Virus record (IMG/VR): IMGVR_UViG_3300008120_004739
Location: 1-27,522 of that record
Direction: 5' to 3' (one strand)
Length of the DNA stretch: 27,522 bases
DNA from: a virus
The notes under the pieces were generated by a model. That model saw only the letters and a list, made by a program, of their open reading frames with translations, made no database searches and was not told where the DNA came from. The position numbers and the translations under genes are program-made. This document shows positions 14,040 to 21,224 of this stretch, piece after piece (positions within the stretch are counted from its first letter, which is position 1; every line of letters begins with the position of its first letter).

Positions 14040-14842
14040 AGGTCGATATACTGTAGTTTAAAATTATCAGCACGCGGCTCGTGTCCTAGGTAGCCACGTG
14101 GATTACACACGATCCTAGTAGTACCGATCTCATAATCAAATGGCTCATGTGTGTGCCCGTGTGTCCATAAACGAATCTGTGGGCGATAAGCGATAAAATC
14201 GTCTAGGTCGCTGGCAAAAGCACCATTCATGATCTTATCGTGGGCATACTTAGGATGCACGCTTTTAAAACTAGGACAGTGATGCCCAACTACGATGAAC
14301 TTATAGTTTGGACGATCGTAGGTGATATGATTGATATAGTCCATCGACTTCTTATGTAGTACTACCGTGTCTTCTGGAGTCAAGCGTGCTGGCTTACCCC
14401 ACTCATTTAAGGTCCTAGCACTGTTAAGGATAGTCCTAAAATCGTTCATCATACTATCAACATGATATAATGTAAGACTGTCTTCCTCATTCATATTGGT
14501 CCATAATGTAGTACCAATGAAAGTATAGTCACCAATATCCACGGTTTCATCGTCTAAGATGTGTAGATTATCATAGGCCAGTTCACGTTTTAGATGACTG
14601 GCTGTGTATTGTATGTCATAGGCATAACTTTCATGATTACCTAGAACATATACGACCTTAGGAAACCGCTCACAGCATTCTCGGAAGAACTTTCTATAAC
14701 GTTTATCATGATGGTGTACACCATTTAAATGTTTGGCCACGCAGATGTCACCACTCAATACTAATACGTCAGCATTTTCAGTGTTATGTAATTCTAATGC
14801 ACCAAATTCTAAGTGTAGGTCACTACCCAATGCTATCTTCAC
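14036..14842 (-). CDS. calcineurin-like metallophosphoesterase
   Basis: All motifs of the two-metal phosphoesterase family are present in order: SDLHLE (Asp8, His10), SGDIC, GNHE, VGHHC and HGHTHEPFDY. Substrates in the family range from cyclic nucleotides to phosphoproteins and nucleic acids, so specificity is unknown. Start GTG 14842 gives the GTGA four-base overlap with the upstream stop and has GGAG five bases before it; the GTG six bases upstream is less likely. It is about 268 aa and lies in the early-type minus-strand operon. Confidence 0.9.
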   Translation of the reverse strand: MKIALGSDLHLEFGALELHNTENADVLVLSGDICVAKHLNGVHHHDKRYRKFFRECCERFPKVVYVLGNHESYAYDIQYTASHLKRELAYDNLHILDDETVDIGDYTFIGTTLWTNMNEEDSLTLYHVDSMMNDFRTILNSARTLNEWGKPARLTPEDTVVLHKKSMDYINHITYDRPNYKFIVVGHHCPSFKSVHPKYAHDKIMNGAFASDLDDFIAYRPQIRLWTHGHTHEPFDYEIGTTRIVCNPRGYLGHEPRADNFKLQYIDL

Positions 14843-15063
14843 GCCCACTCCAATAGAAACTTGCTACATTCTGCTTCTTGTTCAAACTCTATAAAGAACA
14901 ATTCATCATCAGTTAGCATTTTGATATTATACCCATGCGCCCGTAGCCACCCAGGAACTTCATCCCAGACAAAATATCCGTTCTCGAGTCCGAACCTTGT
15001 GATGATTTTATCTACCAATTGGTCGCTGAGCTGTAGGATTAGTTTATCATTTAGTAAAGACAT
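14839..15063 (-). CDS. small hypothetical protein with C-terminal FLLEW motif
   Basis: The 74-aa protein ends in EFEQEAECSKFLLEWA, similar to the two small genes downstream (13579, 13812), suggesting a paralogous trio. Start ATG 15063 has AAGGGG four bases upstream and is preferred over an upstream GTG at 15084. It overlaps the methyltransferase end by 17 bases. Function unknown. Confidence 0.72.
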   Translation of the reverse strand: MSLLNDKLILQLSDQLVDKIITRFGLENGYFVWDEVPGWLRAHGYNIKMLTDDELFFIEFEQEAECSKFLLEWA

Positions 15064-16192
15064 ATACCCCTTCCCACTTTTCACGTCCTTCAGTTTTATT
15101 ATTACCTACACCTGGTCGTGTGTTTAATATCATACGGATAGTCTGCTTATGCTTGAAACCTAAACTCTCGGCAGTGCTAATCCAACGGTCAACTACTTTA
15201 AATTCTTTGTTACCATAGCTCTTATAGTCAGCGATATTAGTAGCGAATATCCCATCTGTGTTTAAAGCCTTATAGATGTTTCGCATAGTAGGCGCCGCAT
15301 AACCATCAAACCACTCATCTAAAGTTGTATATCTATTCATGCATTGTGTAGGTTCATCACAGTATTTTTCTAAATTAAAATAAGGTGGACTTGAAAAGGC
15401 TAGATCAACTCCACCAGGTATGCCCGGCTCCCATTCTTCACTGACTGATTGTATGATGGTACCTTTGTTACCTATGGCTTCACCTATGAGATAGTTTAGA
15501 TAAGTTAGGTAACCCACAGTTTCTGTATTAGGATCAAGACCGAAATAGTTAAAGTTCATCTTGCTGGTAGTGATACCCAACAGCCTACCACCATAGCCAG
15601 CACTGTAGTCATAGACATTACCCCATAAGATAGGACATAAGTATTCTACGATAGTGCGAGCATGTAAGGGCTTAAAGTTCTGCACATTCTCACCAGTGAC
15701 TAGTTCCAATGCACGACGTAAGGCAGTTGGACTGACTAGATTCTGTCCATCACGATGTTCGAAACATAACTTGATAGCACGATAGAGTTTACGATCATCT
15801 AAGAAACGGTCACGCAGGCTGTTACTGCCACGACCTTTAGGCTCAGCGGTCATCATGTTAGGGAACAGGAAACGATTGATAGTCTGCCCTTGATTGTTAC
15901 CTAGGCCTATCCGGTCGTCCTTGACTTCATTGCTGATAGTATCGTACAAGACTTTGATATCTGTGATCAGGCCCTGTTCGGTATAGTAGTCGATGGGCAC
16001 TATGTTTATAGAACGATAGATCGCAAATACTTCTTCTATAGTTTTCTCTGGTGCACTTTGGTAACGAGCTTTGGTATAACCAGCTAACTGCTCTGCTACT
16101 GATTCATAGCAGGTAAAGGTGGTTTCTCCCTGTAGGCGTGCCAGAGTAGCATACTGCTCTACTCCCCATGTTTTATGTAGTTGTTCGATCAT
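15047..16192 (-). CDS. DNA methyltransferase-like protein with SPPY motif
   Basis: The 381-aa protein contains DYSAGYGGRLLG (SAM-binding motif-I-like) and DLAFSSPPYFNLEKY (SPPY, the catalytic motif IV of amino-methylating DNA enzymes, N4-cytosine or N6-adenine). The N-terminal 150 residues may be a target-recognition or accessory domain. ATG 16192 is preferred over GTG 16207, because -10 TATAAT occupies 16198-16203 on the minus strand. It heads the minus-strand operon and may protect phage DNA or mark host DNA. No cognate restriction enzyme is seen. Confidence 0.85.
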   Translation of the reverse strand: MIEQLHKTWGVEQYATLARLQGETTFTCYESVAEQLAGYTKARYQSAPEKTIEEVFAIYRSINIVPIDYYTEQGLITDIKVLYDTISNEVKDDRIGLGNNQGQTINRFLFPNMMTAEPKGRGSNSLRDRFLDDRKLYRAIKLCFEHRDGQNLVSPTALRRALELVTGENVQNFKPLHARTIVEYLCPILWGNVYDYSAGYGGRLLGITTSKMNFNYFGLDPNTETVGYLTYLNYLIGEAIGNKGTIIQSVSEEWEPGIPGGVDLAFSSPPYFNLEKYCDEPTQCMNRYTTLDEWFDGYAAPTMRNIYKALNTDGIFATNIADYKSYGNKEFKVVDRWISTAESLGFKHKQTIRMILNTRPGVGNNKTEGREKWEGVYVFTK

Positions 16193-16197
16193 GCTAG

Positions 16198-16227
16198 TAT
16201 TATACACTCAATCTGCCGTAAACACAA
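16198..16227 (-). promoter_or_regulatory. sigma70-type promoter of the minus-strand operon
   Basis: On the minus strand, TTGTGT (16227-16222), 18 bases, TATAAT (16203-16198). The predicted start is about 16191, on the ATG at 16192, and no Shine-Dalgarno is present. It is divergent from the promoter at 16240. Confidence 0.6.
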
Positions 16228-16239
16228 GCGAAATTTTGA

Positions 16240-16268
16240 TTGACAAACAGCAAAATAGAGCATATAAT
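16240..16268 (+). promoter_or_regulatory. consensus sigma70-type promoter TTGACA-17-TATAAT
   Basis: Perfect -35 (16240-16245), 17-base spacer and perfect -10 (16263-16268). The predicted start is about 16275, one base before ATG 16276. Confidence 0.85.
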
Positions 16269-16275
16269 ACAAGCT

Positions 16276-16515
16276 ATGAAAAAATTTGAAACTAACGACA
16301 TCTTACAATGGACCGGTGCTCCTTTGATCATCACAGGGCATACATTGAACGCTATAGGACCAAGCATGTATCCTTGGAATATCTTGGTATTTTTCTGGGG
16401 TACGGCCTGCTTTTTTGCTTGGAGCATAAGGACTAGAAATCGTCCACAGACCCTGGTAAATTTTATCAGTTTAACCATAGGCGTATATGGTATTTTTAGT
16501 GCATTTTTTGGTTGA
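16276..16515 (+). CDS. small multi-pass membrane protein, 79 aa
   Basis: Three hydrophobic segments (about 14-28, 33-52 and 60-78) separated by a basic loop RTRNRPQTLVN suggest a small inner-membrane protein. The loop PQ-x-x-x-N is reminiscent of SWEET/PQ-loop proteins, but this is too short to assign. ATG 16276 is chosen because the promoter -10 ends at 16268; an upstream TTG at 16240 would overlap the promoter. There is no Shine-Dalgarno, so probable leaderless early mRNA. Confidence 0.7.
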   Translation: MKKFETNDILQWTGAPLIITGHTLNAIGPSMYPWNILVFFWGTACFFAWSIRTRNRPQTLVNFISLTIGVYGIFSAFFG

Positions 16516-16540
16516 CATTTTGGTAAAATGACTGTATAAT
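16512..16540 (+). promoter_or_regulatory. consensus sigma70-type promoter TTGACA-17-TATAAT
   Basis: Perfect -35 (16512-16517) and -10 (16535-16540) with 17-base spacing. The -35 overlaps the stop of the preceding gene. The leader to ATG 16575 is about 28 bases and contains CAGGAG. Confidence 0.85.
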
Positions 16541-16574
16541 GTTTACATACAATAACAAAACAGGAGCAGAAACC

Positions 16575-16763
16575 ATGAAAAGACAAACATATTATTTCAC
16601 AGTTGGTAAAGAACAGCACAAAGTTATAGCTGAGTCTGCTGGACACGCCATGCAATGGATGAACCGTCAGGTCATGGACCAGCTAAACATTGGCCCTTAC
16701 GCATGGATGGATGGCGCTAAACCTAACACTTACTACGCTTCTGCGGGTAACTATTGGGACTAA
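16575..16763 (+). CDS. hypothetical protein, 62 aa
   Basis: A small, Trp/Met-rich soluble protein starting MKRQTYYFTVG. The chosen ATG has CAGGAG eight bases upstream; an ATG at 16539 in the same frame overlaps the -10 element and cannot be on the transcript. It sits alone under a consensus promoter, so it is probably an early gene. Family unknown. Confidence 0.7.
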   Translation: MKRQTYYFTVGKEQHKVIAESAGHAMQWMNRQVMDQLNIGPYAWMDGAKPNTYYASAGNYWD

Positions 16764-16796
16764 TAAAATCAATGACTTACAAGGCCTATATTTTGG

Positions 16797-16825
16797 TTGA
16801 CAAACCAATCAAAATCATGTATAAT
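16797..16825 (+). promoter_or_regulatory. consensus sigma70-type promoter TTGACA-17-TATAAT
   Basis: Third consensus promoter in 560 bases, with TTTTGGTTGACA sequence context shared with the one at 16512. AAGGAGCAGG precedes ATG 16854. Confidence 0.85.
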
Positions 16826-16853
16826 ACACAGTATAAACAATGAAGGAGCAGGT

Positions 16854-17036
16854 ATGACATCTAATGTTTTAATACAAAACTTGAAAGCTAAAATCGCAGA
16901 TCTATCACAGGACGAACTCGAAGATGAGTTTGAGCTATATAAGAGCCTGCAGGCCCGTAGCGTCCGTGATGAGATCTATCAAGAGCTATTGGCACAAGAG
17001 CTAGACAAGCGTGAACAAGAACAGGAGTGGGTATAA
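16854..17036 (+). CDS. acidic coiled-coil micro-protein, 60 aa
   Basis: Highly charged, almost entirely helical (heptads from IQNLKAKIADLSQDELEDEF to the C-terminus), with no domain match. AAGGAGCAGG supports ATG 16854; an in-frame TTG at 16797 coincides with the promoter -35. TAATG overlap couples it to the next gene. Confidence 0.75.
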   Translation: MTSNVLIQNLKAKIADLSQDELEDEFELYKSLQARSVRDEIYQELLAQELDKREQEQEWV

Positions 17037-17167
17037 TGTTAGATTTTATCTTAGGTTTTTTCGTGGGAGCCGTGGTGGTGGATTTCCTCTGGGCATATAA
17101 GATGGGCTTGGTGCAATTATTTGTGGCCCGCTTTAAAAGCTGGAGGGCCAATCGCAATGCCAAGTAA
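17036..17167 (+). CDS. single-TM micro-protein, 43 aa
   Basis: MLDFILGFFVGAVVVDFLWA forms one membrane segment (about 3-20), followed by a basic C-terminus (KSWRANRNAK), so it likely sits in the inner membrane with the C-terminus inside. The start overlaps the previous stop by one base and its end overlaps the next gene by 11 bases. Unknown function. Confidence 0.7.
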   Translation: MLDFILGFFVGAVVVDFLWAYKMGLVQLFVARFKSWRANRNAK

Positions 17168-17402
17168 TACCATAAAGATACTCAATGGACATACCATAGG
17201 TCCTACTACCCTAGGCGCGGTAGAAAAACGCTATTTTGATCCTAGGAATAGAGCGGATCTATTAGAATACAAGTATTTCGTGACTAAAGGTCGCTGGAAA
17301 AACAGCACCTGCCCGTTTAGGCTACAATGGCCATATCTGTCAATACCTAACATGCTACATGAAATGGTAGCCAAGCACTACGTGACTAAAGAGTTGAAAT
17401 AA
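17157..17402 (+). CDS. hypothetical protein, 81 aa
   Basis: Basic, aromatic soluble protein with KRYFDPRNRADLLEYKYFVTKGRWKN in the middle (too little to assign); a DNA- or RNA-binding role is possible from charge but not shown. TGGAGGG precedes ATG 17157. Last gene of the early plus-strand set, followed by a terminator. Confidence 0.72.
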   Translation: MPSNTIKILNGHTIGPTTLGAVEKRYFDPRNRADLLEYKYFVTKGRWKNSTCPFRLQWPYLSIPNMLHEMVAKHYVTKELK

Positions 17403-17422
17403 CCGCTGAGTTCGCGCTGATC

Positions 17423-17450
17423 AACCCGCTGCTCCGGCGGGTTTTTCTTT
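17423..17450 (+). terminator. Rho-independent terminator
   Basis: AACCCGC (17423-17429) pairs with GCGGGTT (17437-17443) around a 7-base loop, followed by a T-rich tract to 17450. It closes the early-type plus-strand block. Confidence 0.9.
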
Positions 17451-17472
17451 GGCTGTTAGTCCTAAAAATCTG

Positions 17473-17481
17473 ATAAATACT
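17473..17481 (+). promoter_or_regulatory. late promoter box ATAAATACT
   Basis: Perfect motif copy. Its TACT end is part of an inverted repeat (ATACTCT 17477-17483 / AGAGTAT 17490-17496) spanning the predicted start. ATG 17499 follows at about 15 bases. Confidence 0.7.
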
Positions 17482-17498
17482 CTGAGCAGAGAGTATAT

Positions 17499-18143
17499 AT
17501 GTCAGCAAACGGAATATCAACCCTAGTAACAAAAGAGTTAAAACAAAAAGCCAAATTAGATCTCGCGGCTATTGATCGTGCGGCTGTAAGTAATCCAAGA
17601 GCAACTTATGACATCACTCTACTACCTACACAGTATAATGGCAACATTATTTTAGATAATATATCAGATGGTAATGTGTTAACTCCAGGACGTCCGTGGA
17701 TCGCTACGGTTTCATTTACTGTATATGAAGCGTTTGGCACAACCAGTGCTATTACTACCACACAATATGCCAGCGGTAATAAAATTTACGCAGAATCATC
17801 AACATATGATGTTCCTAGTTATCAAAATGCTCGTGTTATAGTCAATGACATTGAAGTAGTAAACACCGCACTCCGTGGTCATACCCTAGTAGTACTAGAC
17901 ACCTACGGCGATGTAGTCAGCACCACAAATTATGATACCTACGGTGATGCGGGCTCACTAACCACTTTGGCCACAGCATTGGGTTCTGTTGCTTCTGGTG
18001 GCATTGTAGTATTAGTTGTCTATGATGCATCAGCATTGAACGCTACAGTTAGATCAGCACTAGCAACAAACTTTGGAGCAACAGCCAGTGATACATGGAT
18101 AGCGCAAAGACGTAGCCAAATCTTTATAGGAATTAAGGTGTAA
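17499..18143 (+). CDS. fibre-like protein with ILEI/GG domain
   Basis: The C-terminal half (about 115-214) matches the ILEI/FAM3/GG domain pattern: RGHTLVVLDTYGDVV, then DTYGD, then SGGIVVLVVYDASALN, then RSALATNFGAT, ending in RRSQIFIGIKV. The N-terminal third is beta-rich. This domain occurs in animal secreted proteins and in phage fibres; its role in phages is presumably carbohydrate or receptor contact. The gene is under a late promoter and next to another virion-like gene. The assignment rests on recalled family pattern, not an alignment. Confidence 0.8.
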   Translation: MSANGISTLVTKELKQKAKLDLAAIDRAAVSNPRATYDITLLPTQYNGNIILDNISDGNVLTPGRPWIATVSFTVYEAFGTTSAITTTQYASGNKIYAESSTYDVPSYQNARVIVNDIEVVNTALRGHTLVVLDTYGDVVSTTNYDTYGDAGSLTTLATALGSVASGGIVVLVVYDASALNATVRSALATNFGATASDTWIAQRRSQIFIGIKV

Positions 18144-18147
18144 TCAA

Positions 18148-19512
18148 ATGGGCGTAAGACAAGAAAATTCGACTAGCTACGTTCATAATGATGAACCAAA
18201 TCTACTCAATCTCCACAAAGCACTAGAGTATGACAGTCTTGGCCAACCAGTACTGCGTGTAAAAGCCGCATTTGGTGGTGGATACGGCAACACTGCTTAT
18301 AATAATAATCCAGCCACAGATGCATTTGGACGCTTACGCATTAGCGACAGTTTTACCTTGTTTGACAGTAAATTTGACTATCAAGACAATCAAAAATTTA
18401 GTACGATTACCTCCAACGGCGCTACGATAACACATAGCCTAGCCAACAGCAGTATGATCCTAAGCACTACTACTACCAGCGGTAGTAAAGTCTACAGAGA
18501 AAGCTATCGTGTGATGCCTTATCAACCAGGTAAGAGCCTGCTGACATTGGTTACATTTAATATGGAATCTCCCAAGGCCAATGTGCGCATGCGTGCGGGG
18601 AATTTTTCTTTATCTAACGGTATATTCTTCCAAAGCAACAGTGCTGTCAGCAGTATTTGCCTACGTTCAAATAGTTCTGGCACAGTATCTGACACAGTGG
18701 TGAATCAAGCCGATTGGAATGTAGATACGTTAGATGGAAGTGGAGACGCCAACAATCCTAGTGGAGTAGAATTCAATGCAGATAAATCACAGGTATTCTG
18801 GAATGATATTGAGTGGTTGGGCGTTGGTACGGTTAGAGCAGGATTTGTTATTAATGGCCAGTATGTGATCTGTCATGTGTTCCATCATGCTAACGGTATT
18901 AACGGTACATACATGACCCGCGCTACTTTGCCTATACGTTATGAAATTGAAAATATAAGCGCCACATCAGGTAACACACAGATGCATCAGATCTGTTCAA
19001 CAGTGATGAGCGAGGGTGGATACGAACAACACGGACGTCCACGCACTATCAGTAGAACTACTCCTGTAGTAGCTAATCTGTCTAGTACCGGAACATGGAG
19101 CCCTGTATGTAGTATGCGATTAAAAGCAGGACACGAAGATGCTGTGACTTTGCCAGGTGATACTTATATGGTGGGAGATGGTAACAGCAGTATCTATGAA
19201 TGGGCACTGATACGTAATGCTGTAGTGGGCGGCGGTTTGTGGCAAACTCATCCAGATGATCCTAACATAGAATTTAATGCCAACGCAACTAGCTTGAGCG
19301 GTACATATACTGTAGAAAATACAGGTATGTTTACCAGTACCAATCAAAGCAGTCCCGGTGGTACTGATGCAACTCCCTATAACTTTGAACAGCAGTTAGG
19401 CCGTGATCAGACTCCAACTAGCGATACACTAACTCTAGCAGTGCGAGCACATGTTATATCTGGTGGTGGTGGTAACTGCTATGGTAGCCTACAGTTCTAC
19501 AATCTTTTCTAA
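18148..19512 (+). CDS. large phage virion-like protein, 454 aa
   Basis: Beta-rich, Thr/Ser/Asn-rich, with NPATDAFGRLRISDSFTLFD near residue 55 and YQPGKSLLTLVTF near 125, a pattern I recall from a conserved virion protein family of large aquatic phages. There are no catalytic motifs, signal peptide or membrane segment. It starts five bases after the fibre gene, within the same late transcript. Probably a tail, fibre or capsid surface component. Confidence 0.8.
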   Translation: MGVRQENSTSYVHNDEPNLLNLHKALEYDSLGQPVLRVKAAFGGGYGNTAYNNNPATDAFGRLRISDSFTLFDSKFDYQDNQKFSTITSNGATITHSLANSSMILSTTTTSGSKVYRESYRVMPYQPGKSLLTLVTFNMESPKANVRMRAGNFSLSNGIFFQSNSAVSSICLRSNSSGTVSDTVVNQADWNVDTLDGSGDANNPSGVEFNADKSQVFWNDIEWLGVGTVRAGFVINGQYVICHVFHHANGINGTYMTRATLPIRYEIENISATSGNTQMHQICSTVMSEGGYEQHGRPRTISRTTPVVANLSSTGTWSPVCSMRLKAGHEDAVTLPGDTYMVGDGNSSIYEWALIRNAVVGGGLWQTHPDDPNIEFNANATSLSGTYTVENTGMFTSTNQSSPGGTDATPYNFEQQLGRDQTPTSDTLTLAVRAHVISGGGGNCYGSLQFYNLF

Positions 19513-19521
19513 TCAAAACAG

Positions 19522-19551
19522 TTGACATTCAATATACTTTTAGTTTATAGT
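19522..19551 (+). promoter_or_regulatory. possible sigma70-type promoter
   Basis: TTGACA (19522-19527) and TATAGT (19546-19551), 18-base spacing, followed by a late box TATAAATA (19564-19571). Confidence 0.5.
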
Positions 19552-19563
19552 AGACTATAACTC

Positions 19564-19571
19564 TATAAATA
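19564..19571 (+). promoter_or_regulatory. late promoter box TATAAATA
   Basis: Exact match to the T4 late consensus. The predicted start at 19577 is two bases before ATG 19579. Confidence 0.7.
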
Positions 19572-19578
19572 TTTGACT

Positions 19579-20685
19579 ATGATATTTGGATATGTATTAT
19601 TACTAATCGCCCTAACCATTAGTGCGGTGGCGGCTTTCTACAGTATAGCAGGACTTACTGCCATATTCGCCGCGGCATTTTGGCCAATTGTTATCATGGG
19701 ATCAGTCCTAGAACTTGGTAAGATCGTTACCACAGTTTGGCTACACAAATATTGGGACAAGGCCGCACTACAATTCAAACTATATCTGGTTCCAGCCATT
19801 GGTATCCTTATGCTGATCACTTCAATGGGTATCTTTGGATTCCTCTCAAAAGCACACTTGGACCAAGCAGTACCAGCAGGTGATATATCAGCACAGGTGC
19901 AGATATTTGATGACAAGATCCGTACTGAGCGTGACAATATCGAAGCGGCCCGTCGAGCACTTAAACAGATGGACAGCCAAGTTGATGCTAAACTCAGCAG
20001 GACAGATGAGGACCAGGGCGCAGAACGTGCAGTCCAAATCCGTAGATCACAAGCCAAAGAAAGGACAGCATTACAAAATGAAATCTCCTCCTCTCAAAAG
20101 AAAATTACCACCCTACAAGAACAGCGTGCCCCTATTGCCAGCCAAGCCCGTAAGGTTGAAGCAGAAGTGGGTCCTATCAAATATATTGCCGCGCTAGTAT
20201 ACGGTGATAATCCAGATGCGGGCTTATTAGAAAAAGCAGTGCGCTGGGTTATTATCCTAATCGTTCTAGTGTTTGATCCCCTAGCACTGGTATTAATCCT
20301 AGCCGCTGATCAGACATTTGAGTGGCATAGACCTAAACGTAAGGATGGTTGGGAACAGGTTTGGCAACCAACGTCTGAAGCCTGGCCACCATATGAACCA
20401 AATTTTCCAGATAAAGAAGCTGACAAATATGAGCCAGATGATGCACCGTTAACTAACGATCAAATTGATCAAATTAAACAAGAGTCAGGAATTGATCAAA
20501 CTGATACACTGAAAGAGTTGGATATTCCAATCCTTGAAGGTGAAGAAACACAAGCACAAAGATTAATAGATGAAGAACAGGCAAAAAACGCTACACTACA
20601 ACGCGAACTAGAGGCAGTTAAAGCAACTGCTGAAAAACTAAAAAAAAAGTTAGTGAGCTGGTTGCGCGATCCCCTAAAGAAATAA
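19579..20685 (+). CDS. membrane protein with coiled coil, zero-frame part before a -1 shift
   Basis: N-terminal TM segments (about 2-22, 28-48 and 66-88), then a long coiled coil (about 100-190), another TM segment (about 215-238) and a charged disordered C-terminal part. The zero frame ends after the A9 run in a 16-codon tail (LVSWLRDPLKK) unlike the rest; the -1 frame continues for 192 codons. The full protein would be about 548 aa. ATG 19579 is chosen over an in-frame TTG at 19573, which would lie upstream of the predicted start. Function unknown; T4-like marine phages have similar large membrane/coiled-coil proteins. Confidence 0.75.
   Translation: MIFGYVLLLIALTISAVAAFYSIAGLTAIFAAAFWPIVIMGSVLELGKIVTTVWLHKYWDKAALQFKLYLVPAIGILMLITSMGIFGFLSKAHLDQAVPAGDISAQVQIFDDKIRTERDNIEAARRALKQMDSQVDAKLSRTDEDQGAERAVQIRRSQAKERTALQNEISSSQKKITTLQEQRAPIASQARKVEAEVGPIKYIAALVYGDNPDAGLLEKAVRWVIILIVLVFDPLALVLILAADQTFEWHRPKRKDGWEQVWQPTSEAWPPYEPNFPDKEADKYEPDDAPLTNDQIDQIKQESGIDQTDTLKELDIPILEGEETQAQRLIDEEQAKNATLQRELEAVKATAEKLKKKLVSWLRDPLKK
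20643..20649 (+). other. candidate -1 programmed frameshift site A AAA AAG
   Basis: The zero-frame codons AAA-AAG preceded by A make the exact heptamer used by E. coli dnaX, the most slippery bacterial -1 site. The -1 frame is open from here for 192 codons but has no ATG, GTG or TTG until 20997. No strong downstream stem is obvious. A homopolymer undercall (A9 for A10) is the rival explanation. Confidence 0.55.
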
Positions 20686-21224
20686 TCAAAGAAGTAGTCA
20701 AAGAAGTCATCGTAGAAAAACCTGTACGTGACACTACAGTAGAACAGGAATTAAGGACGACACTTACCCAAACGGAACAGGACCTAGCCAATGCTATTGT
20801 ATTAATACAAGAGCGTGATGCTAGAATATCCTCACTAGAATCTGAACGTACCAAAAAAGAATCGCCCGCAGATCCTGTACCTAAGCCCATAACATTCGCC
20901 CTAACAGAAGATGATGCCGATAATGCTCCAACATCTAATACAGCATCAGATGCTGGATTTGGTACCAAATTCCCTGTTAATCCCAAGAAAGGTGACTTGT
21001 TCTTGCGTGTGGATATGTTGCCCAATAAGTTATACAAATGGAATGGCCAAAAATGGATAGAAGTAGCTAAATCCACAACCGACAGGTACGCCTACGAAGA
21101 AGAATATATAAAGTATATAACGGGCAAGATCGTCACAGGTGAATACGATATAGATGATCTTAGCAAAGCAGAACAAGAAGAAGTGTTAAAACGATTAACA
21201 CACAGTCAAAAGGCACAACTATGA
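20649..21224 (+). CDS. C-terminal extension of the membrane/coiled-coil protein (-1 frame)
   Basis: After the slip the product reads KVSELVARSPKEIIKEVV, then a coiled-coil region, an acidic Pro/Ala linker and a C-terminal module GDLFLRVDMLPNKLYKWNGQ through SKAEQEEVLKRL. The first 116 codons contain no start codon, so the region can only be translated by entering from upstream. The stop overlaps the next ATG (ATGA). Conserved-looking, with Glu/Lys composition matching the upstream part. Confidence 0.7.
   Translation, partial: VSELVARSPKEIIKEVVKEVIVEKPVRDTTVEQELRTTLTQTEQDLANAIVLIQERDARISSLESERTKKESPADPVPKPITFALTEDDADNAPTSNTASDAGFGTKFPVNPKKGDLFLRVDMLPNKLYKWNGQKWIEVAKSTTDRYAYEEEYIKYITGKIVTGEYDIDDLSKAEQEEVLKRLTHSQKAQL

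Noticed and set aside
16200-16655. A 151-codon open frame on the minus strand over the early promoters
   Set aside because: It covers three promoter elements and two plus-strand genes, has no ribosome binding site, and its sequence is Cys/Phe-rich with no family likeness.
19573-19578. TTG 19573 as start of the membrane/coiled-coil gene
   Set aside because: It lies 1 base after the late box and upstream of the predicted transcription start; ATG 19579 fits better.
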